This document shows positions 8,741-17,796 of a stretch of 64,000 nt of DNA, piece after piece. Origin of the DNA: Halomonas denitrificans (lineage in GTDB: Bacteria; Pseudomonadota; Gammaproteobacteria; Xanthomonadales; Wenzhouxiangellaceae); the NCBI GenBank assembly GCA_019800895.1, contig JAHVKF010000002.1, positions 310,001 to 374,000 of the forward strand, read 5' to 3'. The notes below the pieces were generated by a model, which did no database searches, was not told the DNA's origin, and was given only the letters and a program-made list of their open reading frames with translations. The position numbers and the translations under genes are program-made. Each line of letters starts with the position of its first letter. Within the stretch, counting starts at the first letter, position 1.

Positions 8741-10054
8741 ATGCGCGCGATCCGTGCCGTACTGACGCTCCTGATCGGCGTGGCCGTGATCCTCGCCGGC
8801 AGCGGTCTGCTGGGCACGCTGCTCGGCGTGCGCGGGCAGCTCGAGGGCATGAGCGCCTCGATGCTCGGCTGGATCATGTCCGGGTATTTCGCGGGTTTCG
8901 TGACCGGCACGTTCTGGGTGCCGCGGCTGATCCGGCGAATCGGCCACATCCGCGCCTTCTCCGCGCTGGCCTCGCTGGCCTCGGTCGCGACCCTGCTGCA
9001 CGGCCTCTACGTCCACCCGATCCCCTGGCTGATCCTTCGATTCGCGGCGGGGCTGTGCATCGTGGGCCTGTACATCGCCATCGAAAGCTGGCTGAACGAA
9101 CAGACCGCGAACGAAGAGCGCGGCCACGTGTTCTCGGCCTACATGACCACCACCCTGATCGGGCTCGGGCTGGGTCAGATGCTGCTGCTGACCGGCGACG
9201 AGTCCCGGCTCGAGCTGTTCGCGCTGGCGTCGGTGCTGCTGTCGCTGGGGCTGGTCCCCGTGGCGATGACGCGGGTCAGCGAGCCGCCGCTGGTCGAAGC
9301 CGCCCGACTCGGGCTGCGCAGGCTCTATTCGATCTCTCCGCTGGGCGTCATCGGCTGTGTCTTCTCCGGCCTGGGCGCCGGGTCGTTCTGGGGCCTGGGC
9401 CCGGTGTTCGCGGCCGAACTCGGCATGGGGCCCGGCCTCGTTGCACCGTTCATGGCGCTGACCATACTCGGCGGCATGCTGATGATGTGGCCGGTCGGCC
9501 GCCTGTCCGACCGCATGGAGCGGCGACGGGTCCTGGCCTGGGTCTGCGTGTTCGCATCGCTGGGTGCGGCGTCGACCGCGCTGCTGATCCCGCTCGGCAA
9601 GTGGGGCGTGCTGCTCGGCGGCTTCGCCTATGGATGCTTCGCCTTCAGCATCTATTCCCTGGCGGCCGCGCACACCAACGACCATCTGGAGCGCTCGCAG
9701 GTTCTCGAAGTGACCTCGTCGTTGCAGCTGTTGTGGGGGAGCGGTGCGATTCTCGGTCCCATCCTCGCCGGCGCGCTGATGCAGTGGGTCGGCCCGAAGG
9801 CACTGATGCTGTGGATCGCGTCCACGGCGCTGGTGCCGGCGGCCTTCGCTCGCTACCGGATGTCGGTCAGCAAGCCGCTACCGATGGCCGACCAGGGCGA
9901 GTTCGTGCCGCAGTTCGCGACGTCCCCGGCCGCCCTGGAAATGCATCCCGAAGCGGACGAGGTGGCGGACCCGGAATCGCCGAGCGCTGCGTCGGAACCG
10001 GCCGGTGCGGCGGCGGAGACCGGAGAGGCACCCGAGGCGCGTCCCGAGGCCTGA
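8741..10054 (+). CDS. MFS transporter, YcaD-like
   Basis: A 437-residue carrier with 12 predicted helices in about the first 375 residues. It has features of the YcaD-type major facilitator group: GSGLLGTLLGVRG in helix 1, GYFAGFVTGTFWVPRLIRRIGHIRAF after helix 2, FAAGLCIVGLYIAIESWLNE in helix 5 and GRLSDRMERRRVL in the central loop. The last 60 or so residues form an acidic, Ala/Glu/Pro-rich cytoplasmic tail not needed for the fold. The substrate is unknown; YcaD itself is poorly characterised. It is divergent from ubiA and convergent with the histidine-kinase gene. Confidence 0.85.
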   Translation: MRAIRAVLTLLIGVAVILAGSGLLGTLLGVRGQLEGMSASMLGWIMSGYFAGFVTGTFWVPRLIRRIGHIRAFSALASLASVATLLHGLYVHPIPWLILRFAAGLCIVGLYIAIESWLNEQTANEERGHVFSAYMTTTLIGLGLGQMLLLTGDESRLELFALASVLLSLGLVPVAMTRVSEPPLVEAARLGLRRLYSISPLGVIGCVFSGLGAGSFWGLGPVFAAELGMGPGLVAPFMALTILGGMLMMWPVGRLSDRMERRRVLAWVCVFASLGAASTALLIPLGKWGVLLGGFAYGCFAFSIYSLAAAHTNDHLERSQVLEVTSSLQLLWGSGAILGPILAGALMQWVGPKALMLWIASTALVPAAFARYRMSVSKPLPMADQGEFVPQFATSPAALEMHPEADEVADPESPSAASEPAGAAAETGEAPEARPEA

Positions 10055-10103
10055 TCGACCGGCGCCCCGGCCGCGGCGATCGAACGGCCGACACGGAACT
10101 CGA

Positions 10104-11138
10104 TCACGCCTCGGCGGGCCCGGATAGCTCGATCCGGAAGTGCGCCTCGCCGTGCTCGACGCGGCATCGTCCTTCCTCGCCGAAGGCCAGTTCCATGCGC
10201 TTGCGGACGTTGTCCAGGGCGATCCGGTGCCCGCCTCGCGCCTCGCCCTCTCCGTTCGGCGGCAGCGGGTTCTCGATCACCACCCGCCAGCGGTTGCGGC
10301 CTTCCCGATCGACGGTCATGGCCAGGCGCCCGCCGTCGTCGCGGCGGGCAATGCCGTGAACGATCGCGTTCTCGACCAGGGGCTGGATCAGCAGCGCCGG
10401 AATCCGCCCCTCGGTCGGTGCGTCGTCCCCGATCGTCCAGTCGATGGCCAGACGATCACCGAGACGCAAGGCCTCGATCCGGAGGTAGCCGCGCACCAGG
10501 TCGAGCTCCTCGGCCAGCGTATGACGGGCGTCTTCGGCCAGCGCGGTCCGCAGCAGGTCAGCCAGATCGAGCACGGCACCCTCGGCCTGCTCGGGCCGGG
10601 AGCGCACGAGGCTGGCGATCGTGTTCAGCGCGTTGAACAGGAAATGGGGCCGGATCCGGGCCTGGAGCGCCGCCAGCCGCGCGCTGGCTTCGGCGCGTAC
10701 CTGCCGCTGCCACTGGCGGTGCAGGCTGAGGAAGCGCAGCAGGACCAGGGCGGACAGCGCCGCGATGAACGCATTGCGCAGCACCGAGAACAACAGATCG
10801 TGATCGGCGTCGTAGGTGAGCGTCGGCAACAGCGTTCCGGCAGCAAGGGTCGCGCCCACCACCAACAGCTGGATGACCACGAAGATCGCGAGGTAGGCGA
10901 GCGCGGGAGACAGGCGCGAAAGAACGTTCCGTGCCGAGCAAAGGACCAGCGACGACGACAGCACGACGACCTCGACGAACATCGCCGTCAGACCGAGCCG
11001 GGTCCAGAACATCGCGAAGCCGTCGGCGGACAGAGTCAGAAGAAGGGCCAGGATCAGACCGAGCAGGACCACCAGCAGCACGGCCTGCGGCTGACAGAAG
11101 TCGGGCAGCGGCGGCGCGCCCGGAGCGGGATCGGTCAT
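10104..11138 (-). CDS. LytS/YehU-type sensor histidine kinase, AlgZ/FimS-like
   Basis: A 344-residue kinase with four N-terminal membrane helices (about 18-140), a His-kinase domain with RIRPHFLFNALNTIASL (His165) and a C-terminal ATPase with PLVENAIVHG (Asn257). The HFLFN box defines the LytS/AlgZ family, which normally signals to a LytTR-type regulator. AlgZ/FimS of Pseudomonas, with AlgR, controls the fimU-pilVWXY1Y2E operon. Here the kinase lies directly downstream of that operon on the same strand, but no response regulator is adjacent; the next gene is a convergent MFS carrier. AlgR must be elsewhere. Family call firm; AlgZ orthology inferred from context. The G boxes of the ATPase are degenerate, as is common in this family. 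Confidence 0.8.
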   Translation of the reverse strand: MTDPAPGAPPLPDFCQPQAVLLVVLLGLILALLLTLSADGFAMFWTRLGLTAMFVEVVVLSSSLVLCSARNVLSRLSPALAYLAIFVVIQLLVVGATLAAGTLLPTLTYDADHDLLFSVLRNAFIAALSALVLLRFLSLHRQWQRQVRAEASARLAALQARIRPHFLFNALNTIASLVRSRPEQAEGAVLDLADLLRTALAEDARHTLAEELDLVRGYLRIEALRLGDRLAIDWTIGDDAPTEGRIPALLIQPLVENAIVHGIARRDDGGRLAMTVDREGRNRWRVVIENPLPPNGEGEARGGHRIALDNVRKRMELAFGEEGRCRVEHGEAHFRIELSGPAEA

Positions 11139-11229
11139 CGGCGGCGACCTCGAGAAGACGGCTTCAGGATAGGCGGTCCCCGTGCCGCACTCAACCGCCT
11201 GCGCTGCACCCCGCCGCGTTCGATTCCCC

Positions 11230-11260
11230 GAACGGAAACGAGCCCGCGGGGCGGGCTCGT
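11230..11260 (-). terminator. Intrinsic terminator of the pilin operon
   Basis: Read on the minus strand, a 10-bp perfect stem (ACGAGCCCGC / GCGGGCTCGT, 11251-11260 and 11238-11247) with a 3-base loop is followed by TTTCC. It lies 33 bases after the pilE stop and would separate the pilin operon from the downstream kinase gene. Confidence 0.75.
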
Positions 11261-11292
11261 CCGGAACTCGAGGCGCGCGGAGCAGGCCGGGC

Positions 11293-11709
11293 CTACCAAC
11301 AGTCCTCGACGTCTCCCGTGGCGTCGTCGCTGATCCGCCGGGCGCCGGTCGAATCGAGGATCAGGGAGGCGCACTCGTCATCGTCCGCCTGACCGCCCTG
11401 GGGCGCCGCGGTCAGCTCGAAGCGGGTCGGCTCGGCATCGACGGTGACCTGGTACTTGCCCTTCTCCGACTCGATCGCATCGCCGTCACCGACGTTGCAC
11501 TGATCGGAATCGTAGGTGCTGTAGCGGGTGAAACAGCGCTCGAGGTTCTGTGCCGTCTCGAACAGTTGTGCCTTGCCATCGGCACGCCCGGACTCGATCA
11601 CCCACTGCGTGTAGCTGGGTATCGCGATGCCCATCACGATGGCAAGAATCGCGACCGCGATCATCAGTTCGATCAGGGTGAACCCGCCCTGCAGTCGTAG
11701 CTTGTTCAT
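11293..11709 (-). CDS. pilE: Minor type IV pilin PilE
   Basis: A 138-residue pilin with the type III leader MNKLRLQGG followed by FTLIELMIAVAILAIVMGIAIPSY. PilD should cut after Gly9 and methylate the Phe. Glu at mature position 5 is present. The C-terminal part has paired cysteines (CASLIL and EDCW) suited to the disulfide-bonded D-region. In Pseudomonas PilE is the last gene of the fimU-pilVWXY1Y2E cluster, exactly its place here. The minor pilins form the priming complex at the tip of the type IV pilus and carry PilY1. A terminator follows. Confidence 0.93.
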   Translation of the reverse strand: MNKLRLQGGFTLIELMIAVAILAIVMGIAIPSYTQWVIESGRADGKAQLFETAQNLERCFTRYSTYDSDQCNVGDGDAIESEKGKYQVTVDAEPTRFELTAAPQGGQADDDECASLILDSTGARRISDDATGDVEDCW

Positions 11710-11719
11710 GGCCCTTCCC

Positions 11720-12079
11720 CTATTGATTGAGCCAGAGACCGAGGACGTAGGGCTGGTGGCCTCTGCCTGCCTGCGTTCCGTCGGTTGCGACCAGTACGCT
11801 CATGCCGACCGCCAGGTCCTGGAGCTCCAGCGCCGGACCACGACCCGGGGCACGGAGGTCCTTTCGACCCGGATAGACCCGGTAGCGCTCGCCGTCGAGG
11901 ACGACCACACCGTTCTTGAGGTCGATCGATTCGACGGTCATCGGCTGGGGAATCCCGAGCGCCATGTCGGCATCGTCCCGGACAGCGTCCTGGCCGTCCT
12001 GGGCGAAGAGCGGGCCGGTGAACAGGGCCAGCGCAAGCGCGCCGGCCACCGTAACGATCGTTCGATTGAATGCGTTCAT
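11720..12079 (-). CDS. PilY2-like secreted protein of the minor pilin operon
   Basis: A 119-residue protein with a signal peptide (MNAFNRTIV, hydrophobic core, GPLFAQ) and a small mature domain (VESIDLKNGVVVLDGERYRVYPG) of short beta strands. Its position between pilY1 and pilE and its size match PilY2 of Pseudomonas, a pilus-biogenesis factor of unclear biochemical role. The start at 12079 follows an AGGAGAAACGA site and gives a proper signal peptide; the longer upstream reading runs into pilY1. Sequence similarity to PilY2 is only general, so the name rests mostly on synteny. Confidence 0.7.
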   Translation of the reverse strand: MNAFNRTIVTVAGALALALFTGPLFAQDGQDAVRDDADMALGIPQPMTVESIDLKNGVVVLDGERYRVYPGRKDLRAPGRGPALELQDLAVGMSVLVATDGTQAGRGHQPYVLGLWLNQ

Positions 12080-12099
12080 TTCGTTTCTCCTGGAATTCT

Positions 12100-15000
12100 T
12101 CATCGCGCCTGTCGCCAGACCTGGCGGCCGTCGCAGATGGTTCCGATCAGCAGCGGCTGGCCGGTGACCGGGTTCAGCGTACCGAACTGGGAACACCAGC
12201 CGTCGCTTGCCCCGACGTCACCCGGATCAGGCGGACCGCCGCCGGGATCGAACGGATTGCTCGGATCGTCCGGGTCGGTGTCGCCGTCGCCCAGGGCGGG
12301 CGGCTGGATGATGATCGGGGGATCGATCGGTGCACCGACGCCGACCTCGACCACGCCGCAGTTCGGGCAGATGTTGTCCAGCGTACCGCCGCCGGTCAGC
12401 GCATCGACCACGTAGAGCCGCTGGACGCCGCCGGGCGCGCAGGGATCGTCTTCCGGTTCGAAGGTCGAGAAGATGACCTGGCCGAAGATGATGCGCGGAC
12501 GCGACAGGACACGTTCGCCGGTCGGCGATCCGTTCGGCGTCAGATCCAGCACGAACCCGTCATCGCCGGTCTCGCCCTCGATGACGCGCTGGCCTCCGGA
12601 CGTGGAAATCTGCGGTTCACCGAAGTCGGGATTGTTCGGCAGCGGCGAATCCTGATCGCGCAGCGCGTAGAGCTTCTCGATGCCCTGGCCGCCGACGAGG
12701 CGATCCGCGGGCTCGATCAGCTTGCCGGTACCGACGTACACCACCAGCCCACCGGCCGGGCTTGCGGCCAGGCCGGGCGTTGCAGTGATCGGCCGCCCGT
12801 CGGGCTCGGTGTACAGGCCCTGGCTGTAGGCGACGCTGGGCACGCCGCTCTCGTTGAAGTCGACGCGCCAGACGTTGCCCTCGATGTCCCCCGCGTAGGC
12901 CCGGGACAGGGACTGGCGGGTCAGCGGATTGAGCAGCGGAGCGACGCCGGAGAGTCCGTTCGAATCGCTGCTCGTCTCGAGTTCGATCTCGTGCAGCACG
13001 TTGCCGTTGAACAGGTCGACGACGAACATCACGGCGTTGTTGTCGGCGCTGTTGTATCCGTTGCCGAAGATCGCGACCCAGTTTCCGTTGCCCAGGCGGG
13101 TAACCACCGGATCGCCGAAGGTGAAGCCGAGGTTCGGCTCGTCGTCGCCGGTGATTTCCCAGAGCACCGACGGCGAATCGGGGTCGGTCACGTCGATGGC
13201 GAAGATCCCGCGACCGCCGGCACCCAGGCCGCCGACCAGCACCCGCTTCCAGCCGCCGTTGTAGGCGTCGCGGACGACCATCTGGCCATCGACGAAGAAC
13301 CGGTGGCCGTAGTTCGGGTTGGTCAGCTCTTCCAGGTTCGGCAGCACCGAACGGGGAACGTAAGCGAACAGTTCCCGACCGGTCTCGGCATCGAAGGCAT
13401 GCATCATGCCGTCGTTGCCTCCGACGTAGACCGCCTTGGTCTCGTCGACCTTGGCATCGACGAAGTCGCTGTACGACGAACCTGCCGCACCTGGCAGGCG
13501 CGTCCAGCCCTCGTTGCCCGCACCGGCGTAGACCGGCCGCGAGTTGACGATGTCGCCGAGCACGGTCGACCGATCGCGCAGCGAGCCGCCGAACTGCTGC
13601 TCGTTGGAACGAACGCCGCGGATGTAGTCGATGACCTTGTTGGCCTGGGCGCCGTCGGTGGAGATCTGGTCCTTCAGCGCCGGCTGCATGTCGGCGTCGA
13701 AGTCCTGGCCGCCGAAACCGCTGGCCCGGGAGGTGTAGATTCGCCGCCCGCTCGGATCGCGGGCATCGAGTTGGGCGGAGGCCGTCCACTGGGTGCTTCC
13801 GGTGAAGACGTCGATGGCCTTGACTTCGCCGCTCCAGTCCTCGCTGTCGAATTCGGCGGCGTAGATGATCGACCCTTCGGTCAGTCGGGTGGTCGACACG
13901 GACAGCCCGGTCGTGGCCGAGGTCCGCGCGACGATCTCGAGCAGGAAGTTGCCGAGTTCCTCGGCGAAGGTTTCCGGATCGTCCGCGGTGAAGAACCCAC
14001 CACGACCGTTCAGGCCGAAGTGCAGCAAGTCGTCGATCTTGGCGTCGTTGGAGTCGTACGGGTCGCCCCAGTCGATCGAGGTCTGGGTGTCGATCGCCGC
14101 GAAGGCATCCTCGGGGTCGATGTTGCCCTTGACCCCGAGGCCGATGCCGAAGCTGGCCAGGTGCTGCCAGAACGCCGGGTCCTCGGGCGTCGTCGAGACG
14201 CGATTACCGACATCCGGACGCAAGTCGCGCTTCCAGTAGTGCATGGCGACGTCGGCCAGCGTATTGCTTTCCGAGCTGTCGGCGAACGGCGCGACCGGCG
14301 AATACTGGTAGCTCTGCGCGCCCTGGCCGAGGTCGGGCCCGGTAATCGTGGGGCCGGACGTCCCGTCGGCGTCGCCGACGCTCGGGTTGCCGCCGTTCCA
14401 GAAGCCGTCGGACATCAGGATGTGGAAGCTCTGACGGCAGGCCAGGTCCTCGCCGCCGGCCTGGCCCGGGGTCGTCGACCAGGGGCCGCGAGCGTCGGCG
14501 CGCTCGAAGTATCCCCCGACGGCCTCGGCGGCGAGCCGAAGCGGCGTGCCGAAGTTGTTGATCACGCGACCGTAGAGCTCGTCGTAGAACGCCTGACGGC
14601 CGGACAGGTTGAACTGGCGGACGGGGCGCAGGACCGCGCGGGTGCTGACACCGTCGACTATGGCGAAGCCATTGTTGATCGCGGCGAAACCGACCCGGGC
14701 CTGGTCCGGCATCCGGGTGAAGGCCTTGCCGATCGCGCCGCGCGCGGTCAGGATGCGCGAGCGGTGGTACTGGAACCAGTTGGCGAAGTTCTGGATTTCT
14801 TCATCGCGCGTACGCGTGACGCCGCCCGGCGAGGTAAAGGTCGCGCCCGCCGGCGTGTCGGCCAGCGTGATCTCGACCTTCTGGTAGCTCGCCGCCGACC
14901 CTCGAGGACCGCCCTGGTAGTTGTAGTAGGTGATCGGCTTGTAGGTGTGGTTCCCGTTACAGGGATCGCAGAAGGCCTGGTCCAGGCTGTTGCCGCGGAA

Positions 15001-15495
15001 CCAGATCGCCGACTGGGTCTGGGAGCGCGTCAGGTCCAGCCCACCGAGACCCGGAAGGTCCGGGTTGTACAGCGCGTTGCGCGGGTTGGCCGGCGCCATT
15101 TCGCTGCCGTCGGGCCGCGACCACGGGCTGTAGGTGATATCGGGGTTGTAGAACACGCCGTTGTTGGCGGCGGACCGTCCGTACAGGTTGTGGATGTTGC
15201 TGTCCTTGACCGACGGCACCTGGTTGGCGTAGTCCACGCCGCCGTACAGGCCGGAGGGTGCAGGGAACAGCTTCAGCGTGTAGCGGAATTCCGGGCCATC
15301 GGGCATGTACTCCCACTGCATCGAGCCGGAATCGTCGAGCGTGAACATCACGTTTGGTTCGACGTTGGTCGCCACGAACAGCGGCGACTGCGAGATGTTC
15401 AGATCCGCGGCTCGCGCGGTCTGCGGCGTCCCGGCCACCAGGCCGGCAAGCGCGACCAGCATCGTGAGCTGGAACTTGTTCATGAGTGCTTTCAT
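12100..15495 (-). CDS. pilY1: Type IV pilus tip adhesin/assembly protein PilY1
   Basis: An 1131-residue secreted protein. A signal peptide (ending TARAAD) is followed by a von Willebrand A-like region beginning MFTLDDSGSMQWEY, with the DxSxS metal-site motif, and then a C-terminal PilY1 beta-propeller (about 600-1080). Typical motifs there are VYVGGNDGMMHAFDAETGRELFAY, GRGIFAIDVTDPDS and AIFGNGYNS. PilY1 sits at the pilus tip with the minor pilins and acts in adhesion and surface sensing. The last 60 residues are rich in Asp, Pro and Gly (DTDPDDPSNPFDPGGGPP), an acidic linker that could bind Ca2+. The start at 15495 follows GGAGAATCC; a GTG 12 bases upstream is less likely. Intact and about the family's normal length. 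Confidence 0.93.
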   Translation of the reverse strand: MKALMNKFQLTMLVALAGLVAGTPQTARAADLNISQSPLFVATNVEPNVMFTLDDSGSMQWEYMPDGPEFRYTLKLFPAPSGLYGGVDYANQVPSVKDSNIHNLYGRSAANNGVFYNPDITYSPWSRPDGSEMAPANPRNALYNPDLPGLGGLDLTRSQTQSAIWFRGNSLDQAFCDPCNGNHTYKPITYYNYQGGPRGSAASYQKVEITLADTPAGATFTSPGGVTRTRDEEIQNFANWFQYHRSRILTARGAIGKAFTRMPDQARVGFAAINNGFAIVDGVSTRAVLRPVRQFNLSGRQAFYDELYGRVINNFGTPLRLAAEAVGGYFERADARGPWSTTPGQAGGEDLACRQSFHILMSDGFWNGGNPSVGDADGTSGPTITGPDLGQGAQSYQYSPVAPFADSSESNTLADVAMHYWKRDLRPDVGNRVSTTPEDPAFWQHLASFGIGLGVKGNIDPEDAFAAIDTQTSIDWGDPYDSNDAKIDDLLHFGLNGRGGFFTADDPETFAEELGNFLLEIVARTSATTGLSVSTTRLTEGSIIYAAEFDSEDWSGEVKAIDVFTGSTQWTASAQLDARDPSGRRIYTSRASGFGGQDFDADMQPALKDQISTDGAQANKVIDYIRGVRSNEQQFGGSLRDRSTVLGDIVNSRPVYAGAGNEGWTRLPGAAGSSYSDFVDAKVDETKAVYVGGNDGMMHAFDAETGRELFAYVPRSVLPNLEELTNPNYGHRFFVDGQMVVRDAYNGGWKRVLVGGLGAGGRGIFAIDVTDPDSPSVLWEITGDDEPNLGFTFGDPVVTRLGNGNWVAIFGNGYNSADNNAVMFVVDLFNGNVLHEIELETSSDSNGLSGVAPLLNPLTRQSLSRAYAGDIEGNVWRVDFNESGVPSVAYSQGLYTEPDGRPITATPGLAASPAGGLVVYVGTGKLIEPADRLVGGQGIEKLYALRDQDSPLPNNPDFGEPQISTSGGQRVIEGETGDDGFVLDLTPNGSPTGERVLSRPRIIFGQVIFSTFEPEDDPCAPGGVQRLYVVDALTGGGTLDNICPNCGVVEVGVGAPIDPPIIIQPPALGDGDTDPDDPSNPFDPGGGPPDPGDVGASDGWCSQFGTLNPVTGQPLLIGTICDGRQVWRQAR

Positions 15496-15520
15496 TGGAT
15501 TCTCCACCCTGCCAACGGGC

Positions 15521-16078
15521 TCATTCGGGCCAGAAGAAGATGCTTTGCACGACGGCCTCGCCGGTACCGGCCGGGCCCTCCGCGCGCGCTGCGACCAGGA
15601 AGTATTCCTCGATCGCGGTGTCGTTCAGTTCGTTCATCGGCCGGCACGCCGATCCGAAGATCGTGCCGCCGGCGCCGGCGTCGGTCAGCGCGATGACGAC
15701 GTATTCATTGCCGGTTTCCGGCGCCGGGCGCCAGGGCCAGTCGTCCGGGTCCACACCGGGCGCCTCGAGGGTGCAGGCACTGCGGCCGATGCCGAGGTCG
15801 GACTGCGCTTCGGACCAGATCGGAATCGAGCCCAGCGGACAGCCCGCTGCGCCGGAAATGCAGGCGCCCAGCGCCTGCTCGATCTCGCGCAGCGTCGCTT
15901 CAGCCTCCTGGAAGGCTTCGTTGGTCTCGCGGACGTTGCCGGCCATGCGCTCCTGCATCACGCTGACGTTGGCGGCCGACAGGCCGACCACGGTCAGGAT
16001 GATGAGAAACATCAATGCGACAAACAGTGCGGCGCCGCGCTGCTTCGGAAGACCTGCTTTGACGTGGAAGGATTTCAT
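15521..16078 (-). CDS. pilX: Minor pilin assembly protein PilX
   Basis: A 185-residue protein with an N-terminal helix in a PilX-type context: KQRGAALFVALMFLIILTVVGLSAANVSVMQERMAGN, followed by RETNEAFQEAEATLREIEQAL. The processed residue context (RGAALF) and the missing Glu5 are usual for PilX, which resembles GspK-type tip pseudopilins. It sits between pilY1 (25 bases away) and pilW (1 base away), so translation is probably coupled. It is part of the pilus tip priming complex. Confidence 0.9.
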   Translation of the reverse strand: MKSFHVKAGLPKQRGAALFVALMFLIILTVVGLSAANVSVMQERMAGNVRETNEAFQEAEATLREIEQALGACISGAAGCPLGSIPIWSEAQSDLGIGRSACTLEAPGVDPDDWPWRPAPETGNEYVVIALTDAGAGGTIFGSACRPMNELNDTAIEEYFLVAARAEGPAGTGEAVVQSIFFWPE

Positions 16079-16079
16079 G

Positions 16080-17255
16080 TCAGATCACGATCAGCCGGTT
16101 GCGCAGGGCAACCGTGGTGGAAAAGGGTTGGCGCAGGCGGCCGTCACCGTCGGCGGAGATATTGGCCCCGGACAGGTCCAGGACCACCGTGTTCTGGTCG
16201 CCGTCGGCATTCTCGGGCGAGCGGATGCTGAGCGCGACGCGCAGCGCGAGCACCTGGCCCCAGCCGTCGGCCGGCACCTGGTCCGCGCGGAGCCAGTTGT
16301 CCACGCTCTGGCCGTCCCCGGCCGGCGCGGCAGCGCTGAAGCCGTAGAGCACCTGCATCGACTCCACGCCCTGGACGAGCTCTTCCGGGCCGGCCGCGGA
16401 GCCGTTGGTGCCGGTAGTTAGGTTGTAGCGATACAACGCGGGTTCGCCGGTGTTTGCATTGAGACCGACGTAGTACGCGGTGGCACCCACCGTGAAGGTC
16501 TGCATCGAATCATCGTAGGACGTGGACCAATCGATGTTGACGTTGCCCGGACCGGGGTTCGAGCAGGACCCGGAGCCGGCGGAGAACGCCGAGGCATTGG
16601 CGTTGGTCCGGTTCTGGAACAGGTCGGCCCCCGTGGCGCAGTTGGTCACCAGCACGATCGCGTCGTCGGGCAGGCCGTGGGCGCTCAGCAGGTTGATCGA
16701 CGCTTGGTTCGTGTTGTTCGGCACGCCGGGGTCGGCGGTGAGCCCCGGGATGACGTTCATCGACCGCGCCACGAGGACGTCGGAGCCGGGCACGACGAGG
16801 CCGTCGAGCACGTCGGGCAGCGTGCCCTGGTCCGAGGTCGAGGTCCAGTCGCCCGCCGACGCGCCCGAGGGGTCGAGGTTGGTCGGCAGCGTGTAATCGT
16901 CGCCGATTCCGGTGCCATCGTATTCCCAGCCGACGACGGCCCGATTCGGGTCGAAGAAGTCCGAGACTCCGCCGCCGCAGGACTCGTCGAGATGGTTCGT
17001 GATCTCGATCCGCGCGGCGCAGAAGCCGTGCGTGCCCGCGGTGCGAAGGTCGCGCTTGAGCAGCTCCATGGCGAAGCGGCCGTTCTCCTGCACCCGGGCC
17101 GCGGCGTCGTTGGTCTGGAACGTGAGCTTGGTCGAGCCGAACAGCTGGATCATGCCGGCGGTCAACAGCAGCCCCAGCGTCAGGGCGACCATCAGCTCGA
17201 CGAGACTCAGGCCTCGCTGTCGAACGGGTGCTTGAATGGACTGGTCTGAAATCAT
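16080..17255 (-). CDS. pilW: Minor pilin PilW
   Basis: A 391-residue minor pilin with leader ..VRQRG and then LSLVELMVALTLGLLLTAGMIQLF, the PilW/GspJ-like N-terminal helix with Glu at +5. The large C-terminal domain contains NDAAARVQENGRFAMELLKRDLRTAG, a hallmark of PilW proteins, and cysteine pairs. The start at 17255 is preceded by GGAGCG. It works with FimU, PilV, PilX and PilE to initiate type IV pilus assembly. It is slightly longer than Pseudomonas PilW because of Ser/Gly/Asn-rich loops. Confidence 0.92.
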   Translation of the reverse strand: MISDQSIQAPVRQRGLSLVELMVALTLGLLLTAGMIQLFGSTKLTFQTNDAAARVQENGRFAMELLKRDLRTAGTHGFCAARIEITNHLDESCGGGVSDFFDPNRAVVGWEYDGTGIGDDYTLPTNLDPSGASAGDWTSTSDQGTLPDVLDGLVVPGSDVLVARSMNVIPGLTADPGVPNNTNQASINLLSAHGLPDDAIVLVTNCATGADLFQNRTNANASAFSAGSGSCSNPGPGNVNIDWSTSYDDSMQTFTVGATAYYVGLNANTGEPALYRYNLTTGTNGSAAGPEELVQGVESMQVLYGFSAAAPAGDGQSVDNWLRADQVPADGWGQVLALRVALSIRSPENADGDQNTVVLDLSGANISADGDGRLRQPFSTTVALRNRLIVI

Positions 17256-17287
17256 CGAATGTTCGCTCCTTCGATTCCGGCCCGGCA

Positions 17288-17710
17288 TCAGATCCGGGTC
17301 TGGAAGGTGAATTCGGCCGTGCTGTTCTCTTCGCGGTCGTCGAGCCAGGTGACCGTGATTTCGACGATGCCGTCGGTCGCGGCGTTGGTCACGGCGGTGT
17401 CGATCTCGCCCTGGGGCAGCAACTGCGCCGCTCGGGTGCTCCAGTAGCCGGCGTTCGGAACGTTGCCGCTGGCTGCGATCATCGACCGGTGGGCGCGAGC
17501 GTGGTCGGCCAGCTCGTAGGCCAGGTTGGTCGCCTGCGTTCGCACGTAGGAAATCTGGTTGGCCTGCAGCGAAAAGCCCTGGATGGCGGCCACGCCGAGC
17601 AGGCCGATGCCGAGCACGAGCAGCGCGATCAGCACCTCGATCAGGGTCACGCCCTTCTGGCGGTGAGCGGCGCAGGGGGGCGTGCGGCCCGCGAGATAGG
17701 ATCTGTTCAT
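17288..17710 (-). CDS. pilV: Minor pilin PilV
   Basis: A 140-residue protein whose leader is unusually long and basic (MNRSYLAGRTPPCAAHRQKG), followed by VTLIEVLIALLVLGIGLLGVAAIQ, the PilV/GspI-type helix with Glu at +5. The AYELADHARAHRSMIAASG region after the helix matches the PilV N-terminal domain. It is the second gene of the operon, after fimU and before pilW (33 bases away). It belongs to the type IV pilus tip complex. Confidence 0.9.
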   Translation of the reverse strand: MNRSYLAGRTPPCAAHRQKGVTLIEVLIALLVLGIGLLGVAAIQGFSLQANQISYVRTQATNLAYELADHARAHRSMIAASGNVPNAGYWSTRAAQLLPQGEIDTAVTNAATDGIVEITVTWLDDREENSTAEFTFQTRI

Positions 17711-17796
17711 CGAGTCATGTACCTCGGTTGATTCGTTCGAGCAACGCTCGGGTTCGCGACAGCCATGGGTCGAAGCGATGGGTCGCAGCGCCGCGA

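Noticed and set aside
12070-15696. A 1208-codon plus-strand reading frame opposite pilY1
   Set aside because: It mirrors pilY1 codon positions, as expected in GC-rich DNA, has no domain or signal, and pilY1 itself is unmistakable.
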